Shown: positions 37,105 through 50,216, numbered from the stretch's first letter. The stretch is 64,000 nt of DNA from Sisyra terminalis (GCA_958496175.1 OY292277.1:23392282-23456281), one strand, 5' to 3'. Numbers and translations: made by a program. Notes: generated by a model from the sequence alone, not told the origin.

Positions 37105-40100
37105 ATGTCAAAAGAAAAAGTTGAAATTGTAAGTGTATTTTCATAATCATATAAGTTTAAAGTGAAATTTTAAAGAGTTATAAATCATATATTCATATGT
37201 TTGTTATTTTTCATTACTATTTTTACATTTAAATGTATTTTATTTTATTTATTGCTTCTTATCATAACTTGCCATTGATATTAAAGATGGACGTCTGTAT
37301 GCTTTAAATTATACAGATTGTACATCTTGTAGAATTAAGTATTTATTGATATGACAAATATTTTTCTCGAATTACTGATAAAAATAAAGTTACTTTTACT
37401 ATTGCAGAAATGTAGTTATAAGAAATTATATATTTTACTTAAGTTTTGTCTTTTTCTTCTTCGATAAAAATCATTTGATTATTAACATAATTTTCGAATA
37501 AGTCTTTCCCCCCTTTTTTCCTTTAGGTGAAATTGCTGTAAATCTAAAAAAAATCCCAAACTATTCAAGTTTGTTGTGGAAGAAGTGCATTAACAGATTT
37601 TTTTTGTCTAAACTACAATGGTCATTTATACATAATACTACGTTTCATTAACATTCCTGCTTTTTCCATGGTCTTAGTAATCGTAAATTCTTTATCAGCA
37701 ATAAATGATTTTTGTTTTTTACAGAACAAATATTTGTACAAAATTTGTAAATTATTACAATTACTAATTTAATTTCTTATATTTGTGAAATAATTCACTT
37801 TCCCTCATATACATTATTATTTATGAAACCGACCAAAATTTAAACTTGGCTTTTGGGAGTAAGACGCACATACGTACACTATATTCCAGACCAGTGTTTT
37901 GAATCTTAGCCCATTAAGTCTTGAAACGTCAATGATCCTTATGTAATGAATAACCTAATCTGGAACTAATCAGTTCAAAATGAGGTATGCGGCTCTCGAA
38001 GCGAGACGCGAAAGCATAAAAATATGGAATGATAATATGCAATAACATGAAACTTGAACATCTTTGATCTAAACGATTATATACTTATGTCTTCGACCAT
38101 TCAGTTCATGAACTGCTCATAGGAAAAGGAAATCACCGAAATCGTTTCAACCACAGATGATGACGTCATATGGTGTGGTAGAAAAACATTGGCTCTTCCG
38201 ACTTTTTCTGAAGATATTTTTTATTCTGCTTTATGCGCACCAGCAACTATTGGCTTCTCCAATTAATGTTGACATTTGAAAAACACAAAAAGGTGAATCT
38301 TCGACTCAAGTCCCTTTTAGATCAGTCAATATCTGACAACTTTGGATTTCCAACTTTGTTTTTTATTCTTTTCACGATTTTTTTTTGTTAATTCAGTTCT
38401 TATATGGTATAGTTTTCTCTTTTGTGGTCAAATTTTCATTATGGACTGATTTATTTGTGAATTAAATAAAAAACAAAGTAGATGTAAGGTTGGCAGATAT
38501 TGACCGACCTTAAAAGGACTTGAGCCAAATCTTCACCATATGATGTCACTATCTTGTTTTTAGATAAACTGGTAAATGCTCTTGGAGCAATCCATGCATT
38601 TAAGGCTCGTAAATGCTTTCTTTCCTGTTGGAAATCCTAACTTAGAAGCTCAACTATATGCTATTTTTTCTTGATGAATTGCAACTACCTCAAAAAATTG
38701 TATACGACCTATGAACTGTAATTCTGTTGTAATCAGACCACAGATCGGGAAAACCAGAAATTATTCGGGAATTTTATTTAGTTTTGAGATATCTGGGAAT
38801 TTTTTAGCATTTTTATACTAGTAATCCGATTTTGCTCATCTTTAATTTCGTTCAAAGTAATCATCCTATAGGAGTTAACGCGATGACAAGGCCAGTTACA
38901 ATACATGTATATAAATTTCTTATCCAATGATATTTTTTGAATCTATTCCACTGATTCATTCATGTGATAGAAAAATTAGGTCAAAATTTTACTGTAAACA
39001 GAAATACAAAAGTTTCTCATCAGGGTATTTTAAAATTATTTTTCTATGGATACCCTGTAACTTGTTAACATTGATTTTATTCCTGGTATTATACCACCTC
39101 CTGTAAAATGAAATCTGAAACTTTATCGCTTTATAGGCAGATACAGGGCAGAGCAGCAGTGTTATTTATTTATTTTTTAAAAGGAAAATACTGAAGTAGT
39201 GTTAGATTTTTTTTGTAAAAAAAGGGTCAGAGATATAAATGATGGTAAATTGAATAGAATATGTCCTTGATCACTGGTTCTTAGCCTGGATTCAATCGAG
39301 CCCTAGTAACTTAGTGAGTCAGTCTCACAGGTTCAGCGGGTTCTTAATGATTTAGTTCATATTATGCACCTATGTATTAATGTATACTTATGTTTTGAAT
39401 TTGAAGAAATCTTATTGTATTTTTTCATTTAAGAAGGGTTCGGTGAATGCACATATAAAACTGGTGGGGGCAGTACCTTCAATTAAGTTAAAAACCACTG
39501 TTCTAGGATCTTTGAAAATTGGTTGTTACGTCTACGGAAATTTGCATTAAAAAACGGAACAACTCAATAGTTTTTTTTTTTTTATTAACAAATAGTTTTT
39601 TTTTTATTCGCTGGGGTTTCTCCACTGAAAGTGATTTTGAAACTTTTGTCTTTCAACCGAAATAGTCATTTTTATAAAAAGTTGTTACTATTCGTGACAA
39701 ATTTTCATTTTGTTTTTCAACTATATTTTCTCACCCCTTTTACTGCGAAAAATTGTGTAGTATTGGCTCAACCCAAAAAGTCTGTAACTTATAGACATTC
39801 ATCAAATTGATCCAAAAAACAATCCAGTAAGAGGCCAAGAAACTTAATAATTATTCTTTAAATTTTATTCTTTAATCGTTAGCGCTTTTTTATATTTATT
39901 ATTGAACACATTTCAATTTTATTTAGGACTGGGGTGATGATAAATTGTTGCGGGTTCAACGACAAACCGAAAAAAACCAATATGACCTGGAAGCTTGGTC
40001 AGTTTTACTTAGGGCGGCACAAACTCGGCCAGTATCTGCTGTTCGACCCCTTTACGAACGTGTCGTTACCATATTTCCGGGAGCAGCTCGATATTGGAAA

Positions 40101-43100
40101 ATTTACATAGAGCACGAGGTGAATTTCATTAATAAAAATGTCCTTACAAAAAATAAACTTAAAAAGACTTTAAAAACTTTTTTTCTTTATTTTTTTTTTA
40201 AATTACTATGTAAACTTGTAAAATTGTTTATTCCTATGAAAAACCATTTTTTTTTGTCCTACTTTCAGATGAAATCAAGGAATTTTGAAAAGGTAGAAAA
40301 GGTATGTAATCAAATACTCCTAAGGTTTATAGTTTTATGTACGTACATTTGTATAAAAAATAAAAAAATCCATTTTTTTCAAATTATCGCAAAAATTAAT
40401 ATTACAAATTTGTTTCAAAGAAAAAATAATAATAAAATAACTTTGAAGTGGAAGTTATTTTGGTGTATTTAATTTTTTACTTGTGTGTCTTTAAAAACTC
40501 GGGAGGAATTTTTCTTTAGCCTAAAGACTTAAGTTTTGAAAAACACTATAAATTATAATTTCACTTCTATTATCTCACTTCTGCACTTGGCTAAAGAAGA
40601 TTTCTTTCTGAGTTCTCCTATTTTTACAAAAAAAAATCTTATCTCATTTAAAAAATGCATGATACTACAAGTAAAGGATGTTTTATTTAGAGGTAACTTG
40701 ATGTTTCAAAAAATATAACTAAATTCTAAAATTTAATTATTCTTTTACTCCATTTGTGTTTAAAAATATTTTTGGGGATACAACCTAGACTGATCGCCAA
40801 ATAAAAGTTAAAAAACATCGACTTTTAATTTTGTCCACATTACTAAACCAAATTTTGGGTCAGTAAACTTATAAAATTTTTGAATTTTGAAATAAAATCA
40901 CTTCAGATATTGTAGGTGTCAATGCATATTTAAAAAAAATACACTATGGTGAGATTTAAACTCTAAAAGCATTATAAATATATTTTTTCACAAAAGAAGA
41001 TCAGGGTTTTATTTTGGTCAACAATCAAGGCTGCAAAGAATATTTCATAAATGGAAATTATGGAAGATAATAATTCAGATGGTATATGATTTCAACAAGA
41101 TGATGCTACGACCCATACATATTTGGAAAACACGTTTTGGTGTCAACATAAAATGTATCATAAAAGTGAATATTTATGGTTCTATACCAAAATTAATAAA
41201 ACATTAATCCACATAGTCTAGGCGGTTTTATCCCCTTAATCAATTTTAAAACCAAATGACTAATATAGTTTTTTGAATGAACGAACTTAGCTTGAAATTT
41301 AGTTTTTGTTGTATTTTTTCATCATAAATTTTTTGTCTCTATAAAAAAACTTCCCATGCTTCAGAAAAATAGCAAAAGTAAGACGATTTTTCAGGGTTTT
41401 GCAAGAAGGTAAATGTTTATTTTCAATAAAATGTATTGTTTTAATTTTTTTAAACATCAAATATATATGTTCATAGTATCACATTGTCTATTTATTAATA
41501 GTTAGTGTAAATCAAATCCTCTCGTAGTCCTTAAGAAATATTCCCTATTAGCGCAAATTGCAACCCTGAAAAAAATCGTTTTCCCTAAACTTTATCTCGG
41601 AACGAGCTTAAATTTCTTTAAACAATACAAAACTACGCTTTCTACAGCTTTTTCAACGTTGTTTGATGAAGATCCTCAATATTGATTTATGGAAACTCTA
41701 TCTAAGCTACGTTAAGGACACAAAAGCTACATTGCCCAATTATAAGTGAGTTTCATTTGTACGCATTTTTTATGAATCGACGGGTTTTTAAAATCGACTT
41801 ATTTTTTAGAGAGAAAATGGCACAGGCCTACGATTTCGCCTTAGAGAAAATTGGTATGGATGTACATTCGTACAGCATTTGGAACGACTATGTGAATTTT
41901 TTAAAAGCTGTTGATGCTGTCGGTTCTTATGCTGAAAATCAAAAAATCAGTGCAGTACGAAAGGTAAAATCAGATTGTATATTTTTAAGAAATTTTTTTA
42001 AAAATTAATTTTTAAAGGTTTATCAACGAGGTATTATTAATCCCATGTCTGGAATGGAACAATTTTGGAAAGATTATATGGCTTTTGAACAAGCAATTAA
42101 TCCAATTATCGCTGAAAAAATGTCGATGGAACGTAGTAGAGATTATATGAACGCTCGTCGAGTTTCAAAGGAACTTGAGTTACATACAAGAGGATTAAAT
42201 CGAAACGCTCCAAGTATTCCGCCAACTGGTTCCGTTGAAGAGCTGAAACAAGTAAATTTAGATTTTGCAACTAGAATAAAATTTTTATAGCATTAATTGC
42301 TTTCTAGGTGGAGTTATGGCAAAAGTTTATTGCTTGGGAAAGAAGCAATCCACTGAGAACGGAAGATACAGCACTTGTTACACGTCGTGCTATGTTTGCG
42401 ACTGAACAATGTTTACTCTGTTTAGGTCATCACGCTGCAGTGTGGCATCAAGCAGCACATTTCTTAGAATTAAGTTGTCGAGTTTTGACAGAAAAAGGGG
42501 TAATTTTTCTCATAAAATTTCTAGTTTATGTGAATCTCAAAATATTGTTGCCCGTTTTGTCCTATGATTTTATTAAAATTTTAAAAATTATCTCAAGTTT
42601 TATTGTGTGCTCAAACATGTCTTAACAACCCCCTTTTGTAATCATAAGGTTTGAAATTCTGAAATCGCACTGAAAAAAAATCTATAGTCTTTATTATGAG
42701 ATTATAAAACTATCTGGTACCCACAACTTCGTTTATTACAACGTCGACAGTTGTTTTGTTTAGTTTTGTTACATCTCTTGTAAAATATGAGAATTTTTTG
42801 TGTTATTTTCACATCTTAAAAACACGATTTTTATCGTGTTTGTTGTACTGTTTTTTTAACGGCACATCTAACTTAATTTCATCAAAATCGGTTTAACCAT
42901 AGGTTTTGAGTTAAATAAAGCAGGTAATCGATTTGGAATATGTGCATCTGAAGAATATTTGTCTAAGAATTTGGTCAAAAATTAAAACTTATAGGCAGGC
43001 ATCCATTTCTATACTTTGATTTTTTTTTTATAACAATGTAGTAGCGGGCAGTTCATGCATCATGAAAAGAGGCATCATGCATCTAGTTTCACGCAATATT

Positions 43101-46100
43101 AGACTACTTCCATTTTTGGAGAAACTATTGAAAATATATGAAGAAGCTCCTTCGCTGTTTCTACTAGGGTCCCTATCGATATTTCCGAACTCATACCCGG
43201 ATGATTCTAGAAAGCTAAAGCAGCTATGGTAGAAGTTAAGTAATTTTAATTAGGACATAGGAGACATCTTGTTAGGCTATTCGTAATACTTACAGTATCG
43301 ACAATTTTTTTAATCTTAATGTTTTAGATGGGGCTTAGTTTTATTTCGGTAACAACCCGTGAAATTTTACTGAAACTTACTCAAATTTGTTTGGTGGTAT
43401 CTTAAGTAAAACTTATGACCTATGAAATCTGAAAGGTGAGACTTAAAACAAAGGTGTAGGGTTTTCCTGGCTCATGTCTTTTTTAGCGGACTCCATATCA
43501 GGTATCGTTGCACTTTCTACTTTGTTTTTAATTTAATTCGCGAATAAACCCAAAAAGAAAATTACACGATTTTAGAATTGAATTAACTAAAAAATCGCGA
43601 ATTAAATCAAAAGCAAAGTAAAAATGCAACGTTGCCAGACATTGATGTCGCTAAAAGGAACATAAACCGGGTTTTTCTTATCTGCACTCTTTCTGAAGCT
43701 CTGTTTACGTTAGAATTCTACTACATGTAGAGTCAATTCTTATAGTTATGTGATAAATATTTTTATGAATTTTATGTAGGTATACGTAGGTCTTCTAACT
43801 TAATATATTTAGAGACTTTTAGAGTCGCGTGGTCTACTGTTATGTAGAGTGTAGTGATAAAACTATGAAACCATTAAATAAGCATAATAGGTACGTCTTC
43901 ATTTTATAATTGTACATTTAAAGTGATTTTTTTGACAATCCAATATATGGACTTCCCAAAGGTCGCCATTTGTTGGCTACGCATAAGAGCATTATGACGT
44001 CATATTGTGATGACTGCACCTTTAACAGCAATTGGTAGATAGCGATAGCGAGTAGTAACTCATATTTAAGTACGATAGAAAGAACGATGTTTCTTCGTTT
44101 TACTTATGCCTATGAGGTTACCAGGTAGTTATGAATTCTTATACCTATGAACAATCCATTGTACGGTGGTGTAAAGGTGGATTTCATCTTCATAAAAAAG
44201 CATTGAAACTTATGTACGATACATATGTGTGTGGCTTGTTTGGTCATTTAATTTTGAAAGTAGAATTCGGGTAATGAATATATGTGTACCAATTTAAAAT
44301 ATTTTAGGAAGCATTTTAAGTTATAAAGCTTTTTAAGTTGACTTGCAAAAATTTGACTTTTAAATTAATAATAATAGCTTCATAAATTTAAAGATGTAAA
44401 TAAAAAATAGGACCTTTAACTTTGACCATAATTATTTTTTTTTAAAAAAAGGATGCCTGCCTCTTTTCACTGTGTGATTTCAGAAGTTCTATACATAGTT
44501 GTTCTTCTTGAAGATGAAAGGCTTCATTTCTACTAATCCTTTTGGTTATTTTTTGCTGTAAGAAATTTATATTTAACAAGCCATTCATTGCAGGATGTCA
44601 ATGCAGCTAAATTATTCAGTGATGAAGCTGCTAACATTTTCGAAAGAGCCACGAACACATTATTAAGTAAAAACATGCTACTATATTTTGCACATGCTGA
44701 TTATGAAGAAAGTAGAAACAAATACGACAAAGTTCATCAAATTTACCAAAAATACTTAGATATGCAAGATATCGATCCAACATTAGTAAGTTTCTCAAGA
44801 TCTTATCGAGTTCTATAAATAATACGGAAAATTTATAGGCCTACGTTCAATATATGAAATTTGCCAGACGAGCCGAGGGAATAAAGTCGGCTCGAACTGT
44901 TTTCAAACGTGCCAGAGAAGATTCCAGGAGCAAGTACCACGTATTTGTTGCAGCTGCATTAATGGAATACTATTGCTCAAAAGACAAAAATATTGCATTT
45001 AGAATATTTGAATTAGGCTTAAAAAAGTTTGCTGACAATCCTGATTATGTACTCTGTTACATTGACTACTTATCTCATTTAAATGGTATTTAAAATCTTG
45101 CAGCATAAAAAAATCGATATTCATTCACTAATGTAATTATTTCAGAGGATAATAACACGAGAGTTTTATTCGAACGAGTATTATCTTCTGGAAGTTTAGA
45201 ACCAGAAAAATCAGTGTAAAATATTTCAAAAGAAATTGCTTTGATTAATTTTTAATAAAATAATATGATTTCAGTGATATTTGGAACCGATTTTTGGAGT
45301 TTGAATCTAATATTGGAGATTTAGCTAGTATTGTGAAAGTTGAAAAACGACGAAGCGCTGTATTAGAAAAGGTTTATTAAAACTTAACACTAAAATTAAA
45401 AACATTAACTTACGTTAATCATGTTTTGCTTTTTGCAGATTAAAGAGTTTGAAGGCAAAGAAACAGCCCAGCTTGTGGATCGATATAAATTTTTAGATTT
45501 ATATCCTTGCACTGCGGCTGAATTAAAAAGTATTGGTTACACAGAAGTAAGTTTGTGGTCAATTTTCAAAAAATGAAAAAAAATACAAATAAGTAATATA
45601 TTTCGCAGGTTATAAGTATCACAAAACAACATAGTAATTTAACGACTATATTAGAAGAGGATCAATCAGCGGGAATTCCAAAGCCAGATGTTAGTCAAAT
45701 GATTCCTTACAAACCAAAGATTAATCCTATTCCTGGCGAACATCCCGTTCCCGGTGGAACATTTCCATTTCCACCGTCGGTTGCTCATTTATGTACATTG
45801 CTTCCCCCTCCAACATGTTTCACAGGACCTTTTGTCGCCGTAGATTTGTTAATGGATGTTTTCAACAGAATCCAACTCCCTGATGCTCGTACGTATTGTT
45901 TCTTTTAATTTCAATACACCGTTTCTACTTATGTTCTTATAAAATAATCATATTTCTTTAGTAAATTAATTTTTATAAAAGATAAGAAAATTGAAATTTT
46001 TCGACAAAAAATGACACCCTTGTCGTTTTAAGTCCAATCAGTAATACAAAATTTAATCTCAAAGTAATTGAAGTGCCATTCATAAGTCTGTTAAAAAGTT

Positions 46101-47996
46101 AGGGTTCAAGTCCCTTTTAGCATAGTCAAGTCTGGCAATACTGCATTTTTTACTGTTTTTTTTAATTCTGCAATTTTTTTTTTTTTGTTAATTCAATTTT
46201 AATATGATACTAAATATACTAATACCACTACTAATAATACTAAATATACTAAATAATAATATGATACTAATAATCTAATATGATTTCACAACGGATCGAT
46301 TTATTCGCGAATTAAAGTAAAAACGAAGTAGAAAATAAAACGTTGTAAGATTTGACTGTGCTAAATGGCACTTGACCCAAAGTTAGTTAAAAAAAATATT
46401 TTTTATAAATCGCGGAGTATAGATATAAGGAGTCCGAATGGTGTAGGCGTCTTTACAGTATTCATGTACACGATACCAAGCTCAAATCATAGTTCTCTTT
46501 TTTGTCACTAGCAGCGCAAATATTCAGAACATACCTAAGGTTTTTAGACGGTATTCCAATCTTTCAATGCATGCTGGGAAATGTTAAGATAATAAAAAAG
46601 AAGGTATCCCAATTCTGCAATGCATGATGGGAAATGTGTCAAGATGTGGCGCCACCACAAGAGTGTCAATAATTCTTACTTATCGAAACTATGTACTTTT
46701 AGGCTAACGGTGAAAATAAGTACTCTAGAAACACTTGTAGCGGCACCACATCGTGACACATATGGAGTATAAATATAAGGAATCAAAATATAATGCTAAA
46801 AATGGCATAAATTTGAGGTCCAGTACCAGTAGAGCGCGCTACACTTCACAAAGTACGCGTTTGAATCATTATGCGGACAGTTTTGTTGTTATTAAAAACT
46901 GTAAATTTCAATCATCTGCACGATGGGAAATATTAAGGTATGGCGCTACTACAAGAGTGTCTGGAGTACTAATTTATGTTACCTTATAGAAAGTACATAG
47001 TACTACAAACACAACTAATGACGGCGCCGCATCTTGGCATGTTTCCCATCATGCATTGCAAGATTGAAATACCGTCTTAATATCTTATGTTCTGACAATT
47101 TGCGCTGCTAGTAGCAGAAAAGGGAACTATTATCTGGGTCTCTTTCTATCTATATTTCGTGGTGCAGAAGATTGAAATTAACAATTGTTAATAACACTAT
47201 CCGCGTAATGATACAAACGTCTGCTTTTGAAAAGTAGCCTGCTCTATCGGTACAGGATCTGAAACTGATGCGTTTTTTTTAAATTACATTTGTACTCCTT
47301 GTATCTATACTTCATGATATAAACGTTCAAAAGAAAAATGGACAACTCATACATATATTCTTTTAAGTAACGATAGGTGAGATTTGATTTGAATCCATTT
47401 AAAACCGCTTTATAAAGTTCATACCGAAACAAATGGGGATTTGAATATTTCAAAACTGAACTTTGATTTGTTCTAAGATTATAATCCCGTTCTCTGAGAA
47501 GAGTCAGGTTGTCTTTGAAATAAGAACATCATTTTAAATAAGAACGTGGAAAAAATGGAAAATCATTTTTTCTCCTATCCAGTATAAAAAAAACGGTTTA
47601 AAGCTTATTTCAATCTCGTTGTATGTTTTTTAGTTATTTTCTGTTCCGCTAGATGGCAAACCGTAAAAAAATATGTTTTTTTTTTTAATTTAAAAATGCA
47701 AATTAAAAACAATTTCTAGTTTATTTGTAAACTTAACTAATCTTTTTTAAAATGCACTATTTGTAACAATAATTGGAATTTTAGCTCCTGCTCCAACTAC
47801 TGAAAATGGGTGCGATACCAAACTCTTTGAATTAGCCAAATCAGTTCATTGGATCGTAGATTCAACCGGGGATTCAACAGGAATTAAACGACCAAGGCTA
47901 TCTCAAACTGGAGACAATAGTGATGGTGAAGACAAACCTCCACCTCCAGTTCATGATGTTTATCGATTGCGTCAAAAGCACCGATTAATGCACTGA
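37105..47996 (+). CDS. su(f): Suppressor of forked / CstF77, 710 aa
   Basis: Scaffold subunit of cleavage stimulation factor for mRNA 3' end formation, nuclear. Exons: 37105-37128, 39927-40118, 40269-40301, 41648-41745, 41810-41963, 42018-42251, 42308-42499, 44594-44785, 44839-45085, 45146-45215, 45275-45371, 45439-45546, 45609-45888, 47785-47996. They total 2133 nt, all with consistent phases and GT-AG sites. HAT repeats (W..Y..YE, RA..F.R and similar) run through about residues 20-520. A Pro-rich tract follows, including [18 protein letters not shown] near 590. The conserved C-terminal tail ends in [15 protein letters not shown]. Human CSTF3 has 717 aa. Introns 1, 3, 7 and 13 are long; 1, 7 and 13 carry DNA-transposon derivatives. 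Intron 2 (150 nt) is in frame and free of stops. Confidence 0.96.
38303..38526. mobile_element. Palindromic 8-bp-TSD MITE, copy B
   Basis: Ends GACTCAAGTCCC and GGACTTGAGCC. Flanks GAATCTTC (38295-38302) and AAATCTTC (38527-38534) match at 7 of 8. It lies in su(f) intron 1, in the reverse orientation of its inner block relative to copies C and E. Confidence 0.85.
39272..39500. mobile_element. hAT-type MITE, CAGTGGTTCTTAA family, copy 1
   Basis: Ends CACTGGTTCTTAG and TTAAAAACCACTG. The interior GGATTCAATCGA, AGTCAGTCTC and GGTTC(A/G)GCGG words are shared with the copy at 51501-51702. It sits in su(f) intron 1. Its target duplication has decayed (4 of 8 bases). Confidence 0.7.
42993..44462. 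mobile_element. Possible 1.5 kb element filling su(f) intron 7
   Basis: A perfect 12 bp inverted repeat, AGGCAGGCATCC at 42993 and GGATGCCTGCCT at 44451-44462, brackets most of su(f) intron 7. T-rich sequence lies inside both ends. The interior has no coding frame and contains MITE copy C. No target duplication was evident, so the call rests on the 12 bp ends. Confidence 0.4.
43469..43670. mobile_element. Palindromic 8-bp-TSD MITE, copy C
   Basis: Starts GGCTCATGTC. The inner arms with ATCGTTGCACTTTCTACTTT and AAAATGCAACGTTGCCAGA pair. Flanks GTTTTCCT (43461-43468) and GTTTTTCT (43671-43678) match at 7 of 8, with two extra G at the right end. It is nested within the possible larger element in su(f) intron 7. 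Confidence 0.8.
46103..46378. mobile_element. Palindromic 8-bp-TSD MITE, copy D, perfect target duplication
   Basis: Starts GGTTCAAGTCCC and ends GGCACTTGACCC. It is flanked by AAAGTTAG at 46095-46102 and again at 46379-46386, an exact 8 bp duplication. The centre is expanded by short repeats of the type ACTAATAATACTAAATA. It lies in su(f) intron 13. Confidence 0.9.
46413..47163. mobile_element. Large foldback element in su(f) intron 13
   Basis: The arms at about 46489-46588 and 47037-47130 are inverted repeats. They share ACTAGCAGCGCAAAT, CAGAACAT, GACGGTAT and GCATG(A/C)TGGGAAA. Weaker pairing extends out to GAGTATAGATAT and TCTATCTATATTTC. An internal second pair carries GGCGCC and GTACATAGT words. 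It lies immediately downstream of MITE copy D. No coding potential. Confidence 0.65.
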
Positions 47997-48103
47997 CGGA
48001 AATAAAAAAAAAAACAACAACTCTCAAACCTCTTCCTAGTTTATATCACATACATAAAATATCTTTAGATAAAAATGTACAAAGGAGTAAATTTCGTCAT
48101 TTT

Positions 48104-48196
48104 AATAAAAAAAAATTGTAAATCAATTTATTTGTTTTTGTATTTAAGGATTTATAAATTGAATAATAAAATATCAATTAAATGATGGACTTTATT
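48104..48196. promoter_or_regulatory. Convergent poly(A) signals of su(f) and mRpS10
   Basis: Plus-strand AATAAA occurs at 48104-48109 and 48165-48170 after the su(f) stop (47996). Minus-strand AATAAA (TTTATT on plus) occurs at 48191-48196 and 48127-48132 after the mRpS10 stop (48254). The two transcripts therefore end within about 100 bp and may overlap. Confidence 0.65.
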
Positions 48197-48253
48197 TTTT
48201 TCTAGTAAATACATCCATAAAACTAATTATTAACAAAATATTATGATCAAGTA

Positions 48254-48899
48254 CTACGTGTTTAATGGTGGTTTTAAATGTTGTGGAAGTGGTTGGAGCT
48301 CAACTTTTGTTACTTTCAAAGAAACACCTTCAGGAAGATTTCTTTCGATGTATTCTAAATAAGTATCTGCTGTTGATCCAGTTAAACGATGCAGTTGCAA
48401 AAACCGAAAATATGTTCGTATTTCATACTGCACACGATGCTTTTTATATATATGTACTGATTTTAATAAAGTGTGTCTTTCTTTTTCTGATTTCCTTAGG
48501 GCAAAACTAAAATAATTGCCAATTATTAATATGTATATCATTGGAATAATAGTTGATTTTTTACTTATGTCCAATAGGAATTTTCAACTGATCGGCGGCG
48601 AAGGTTAAAAACCAGGCATAACTTTTTAAGACAGCAGGATCGTGTCCTCGCATTTCTAATTCAATTGTACTGTATAATTTATCAGGTTGACTCGATTGTA
48701 TTGAAGCAGAAACAGTATTTTCTGATATTTTAGAAGTTTCTGAAGCAGGTGCTACTGATGTTGAAAACTTTGGATAGGGCGATATTTTTGGAACCAAATA
48801 TCTTTGGGACATTCGAAGTATATTCTAAATAAAATGAATTAAATTTCAAAAAATAAGATTGATTTTTACTTAATAAATTACCATTAATTGTGTATTCAT
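48254..48899 (-). CDS. mRpS10: Mitochondrial ribosomal protein S10, 176 aa
   Basis: Small-subunit mitoribosomal protein. Exons on the minus strand are 48899-48882 (six codons), 48824-48565 and 48506-48254, with consistent phases and GT-AG sites. A basic, serine-rich targeting region covers about residues 1-50. The S10 fold starts near [13 protein letters not shown] (about 56-68) and includes [14 protein letters not shown] and the hydrophobic stretch up to about 155. The tail is Pro-rich. The first exon is short and was chosen because it supplies an ATG in phase. The internal Met at position 11 is an alternative start. It shares its upstream region with Vta1. Confidence 0.92.
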
Positions 48900-49096
48900 T
48901 TTAAGGTTATATAAATTCAATTTTTCAGGATTCTATGCTATTGGCAGCTATTGGAACAAATGTCATTAATGTACATAATGCGCTTGCGTCTAATTTGGCA
49001 TTCCAAACGTCAAAATCATTTGTGGATACAAGTTTCGGATTTTTGACATAATTATAAATTAATTCCATTAACTCCTCATTGAAGAAAATTTTAACC
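48900..49096. promoter_or_regulatory. Bidirectional promoter of mRpS10 and Vta1
   Basis: Only 197 bp separate the start codons of two divergent housekeeping genes, so both core promoters and leaders must lie here. A GC-richer core near 48980-49010 contains ATGCGCTTGCGTC. No TATA box was seen. Confidence 0.6.
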
Positions 49097-50216
49097 ATGG
49101 CATCTCTTCCGCAATGTCCTCAAACTTTAAAGCCTATCATGCATTTTCTAAAAATCGCATCCGAACATGACGAAAGGAATCCAGTGGTCGCTTATTGGGG
49201 TTGGTATTATAAAGATTTTCATTGCTTAATAATTACCAAATTTATTTTATACTTTATCTCGTAGCTCGTTTACATGCTTTGCAAGTAGGAATTAAGTTGT
49301 CATCGGGAAGAAAAAACAAAGATGAAACTGTGCTCTTAACAGCTTTAATTGATTGGTTGGAACATGCAAAGAAAGCTGGAGTAGATAATGAAGCCATCAC
49401 CAACGAAATTTGCGCTAAAGCCGTGATTGAAGAATATGTCTTAAAAATTTTCAAATATGCTGATGAACAAGATAGAGCTGCCAACTTTAACAAGTACTTC
49501 GCGCAATTCCAATTTCCACGCAAATAAAAATTGTTTAACTATTTTTTTTATATTTTAGAAATCTTGTCAAAGCATTTTATACTTGTGGAATTGTAATGGA
49601 TGTGCTCTCTGTATTTGGAGAATTATCTGAGGATATCGCTGAAAAGCAGAAATACGCAAAATGGAAAGCAGCATATATACATAATTGCTTGAAAAGTGGA
49701 GAACAGCCAATTCCTGGTCCTTTAGACGAACATAATGATGGGCAAGGTTCTGATGACCTAAACGAAGAAGATACAGCGAATAGTGCTGCCCACAATCTTC
49801 CACCTACACCATTTACTCCTCCTCTAAATCCACCACCCGTTTCAAACTTTGGTCCACCCACTCAAAGTTTGAATTTTCCAGGCCCATCAAATATGCCAGT
49901 TCTTCCTTCGGTACCACCATTTGTTCCATCTGAACCACCTAAACCTAATCCTAATCCAATGAATATTTTGCCAGGATTCCAAAATCCTATTCCAAGCGCA
50001 AGTAATTCTCCAACTGTTCCGTCAGTTACACCGTATAAACCATCATCAGGAGGTGCTACGATATTATATCCTGATTTAACACCAGATCAAATCAGCAAAG
50101 CTCAGAAATATTGCAAGTGGGCAGCCTCGGCGCTCAACTATGACGATGCTAAAACCGCTGTTACAAATTTAGAACGAGCTTTAGAATTGTTACAAACAGG
50201 AGTTGATCCTGCGTAA
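49097..50216 (+). CDS. Vta1: Vta1 / LIP5, ESCRT-III and Vps4 regulator, 329 aa
   Basis: Cofactor that activates the Vps4 ATPase at endosomes for multivesicular body sorting. Exons are 49097-49199, 49265-49493 and 49559-50216, in consistent phases. The N-terminal tandem-MIT region spans about 1-165, including EHDERNPVVAYW, the ADEQDRAANFNKN block and VFGELSEDIAEKQKYAKWKA. A Pro/Asn-rich linker follows (about 185-280). The C-terminal Vps4-binding helices are at 285-325, with DQISKAQKYCKWAASALNY and DDAKTAVTNLERALELL. Human VTA1 has 307 aa. Donor 1 (GTTGGT) is weak, but only this site keeps the frame. The gene runs tail-to-tail with DHRS7. Confidence 0.95.

Noticed and set aside
46753..46989. 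Plus-strand 78-codon open frame in su(f) intron 13
   Set aside because: It lies entirely within the foldback element and shows no similarity to transposases or other proteins I recognise.
49254..49861. Minus-strand open frames across Vta1 exons
   Set aside because: Antisense shadows of Vta1 exons 2 and 3, without family resemblance.
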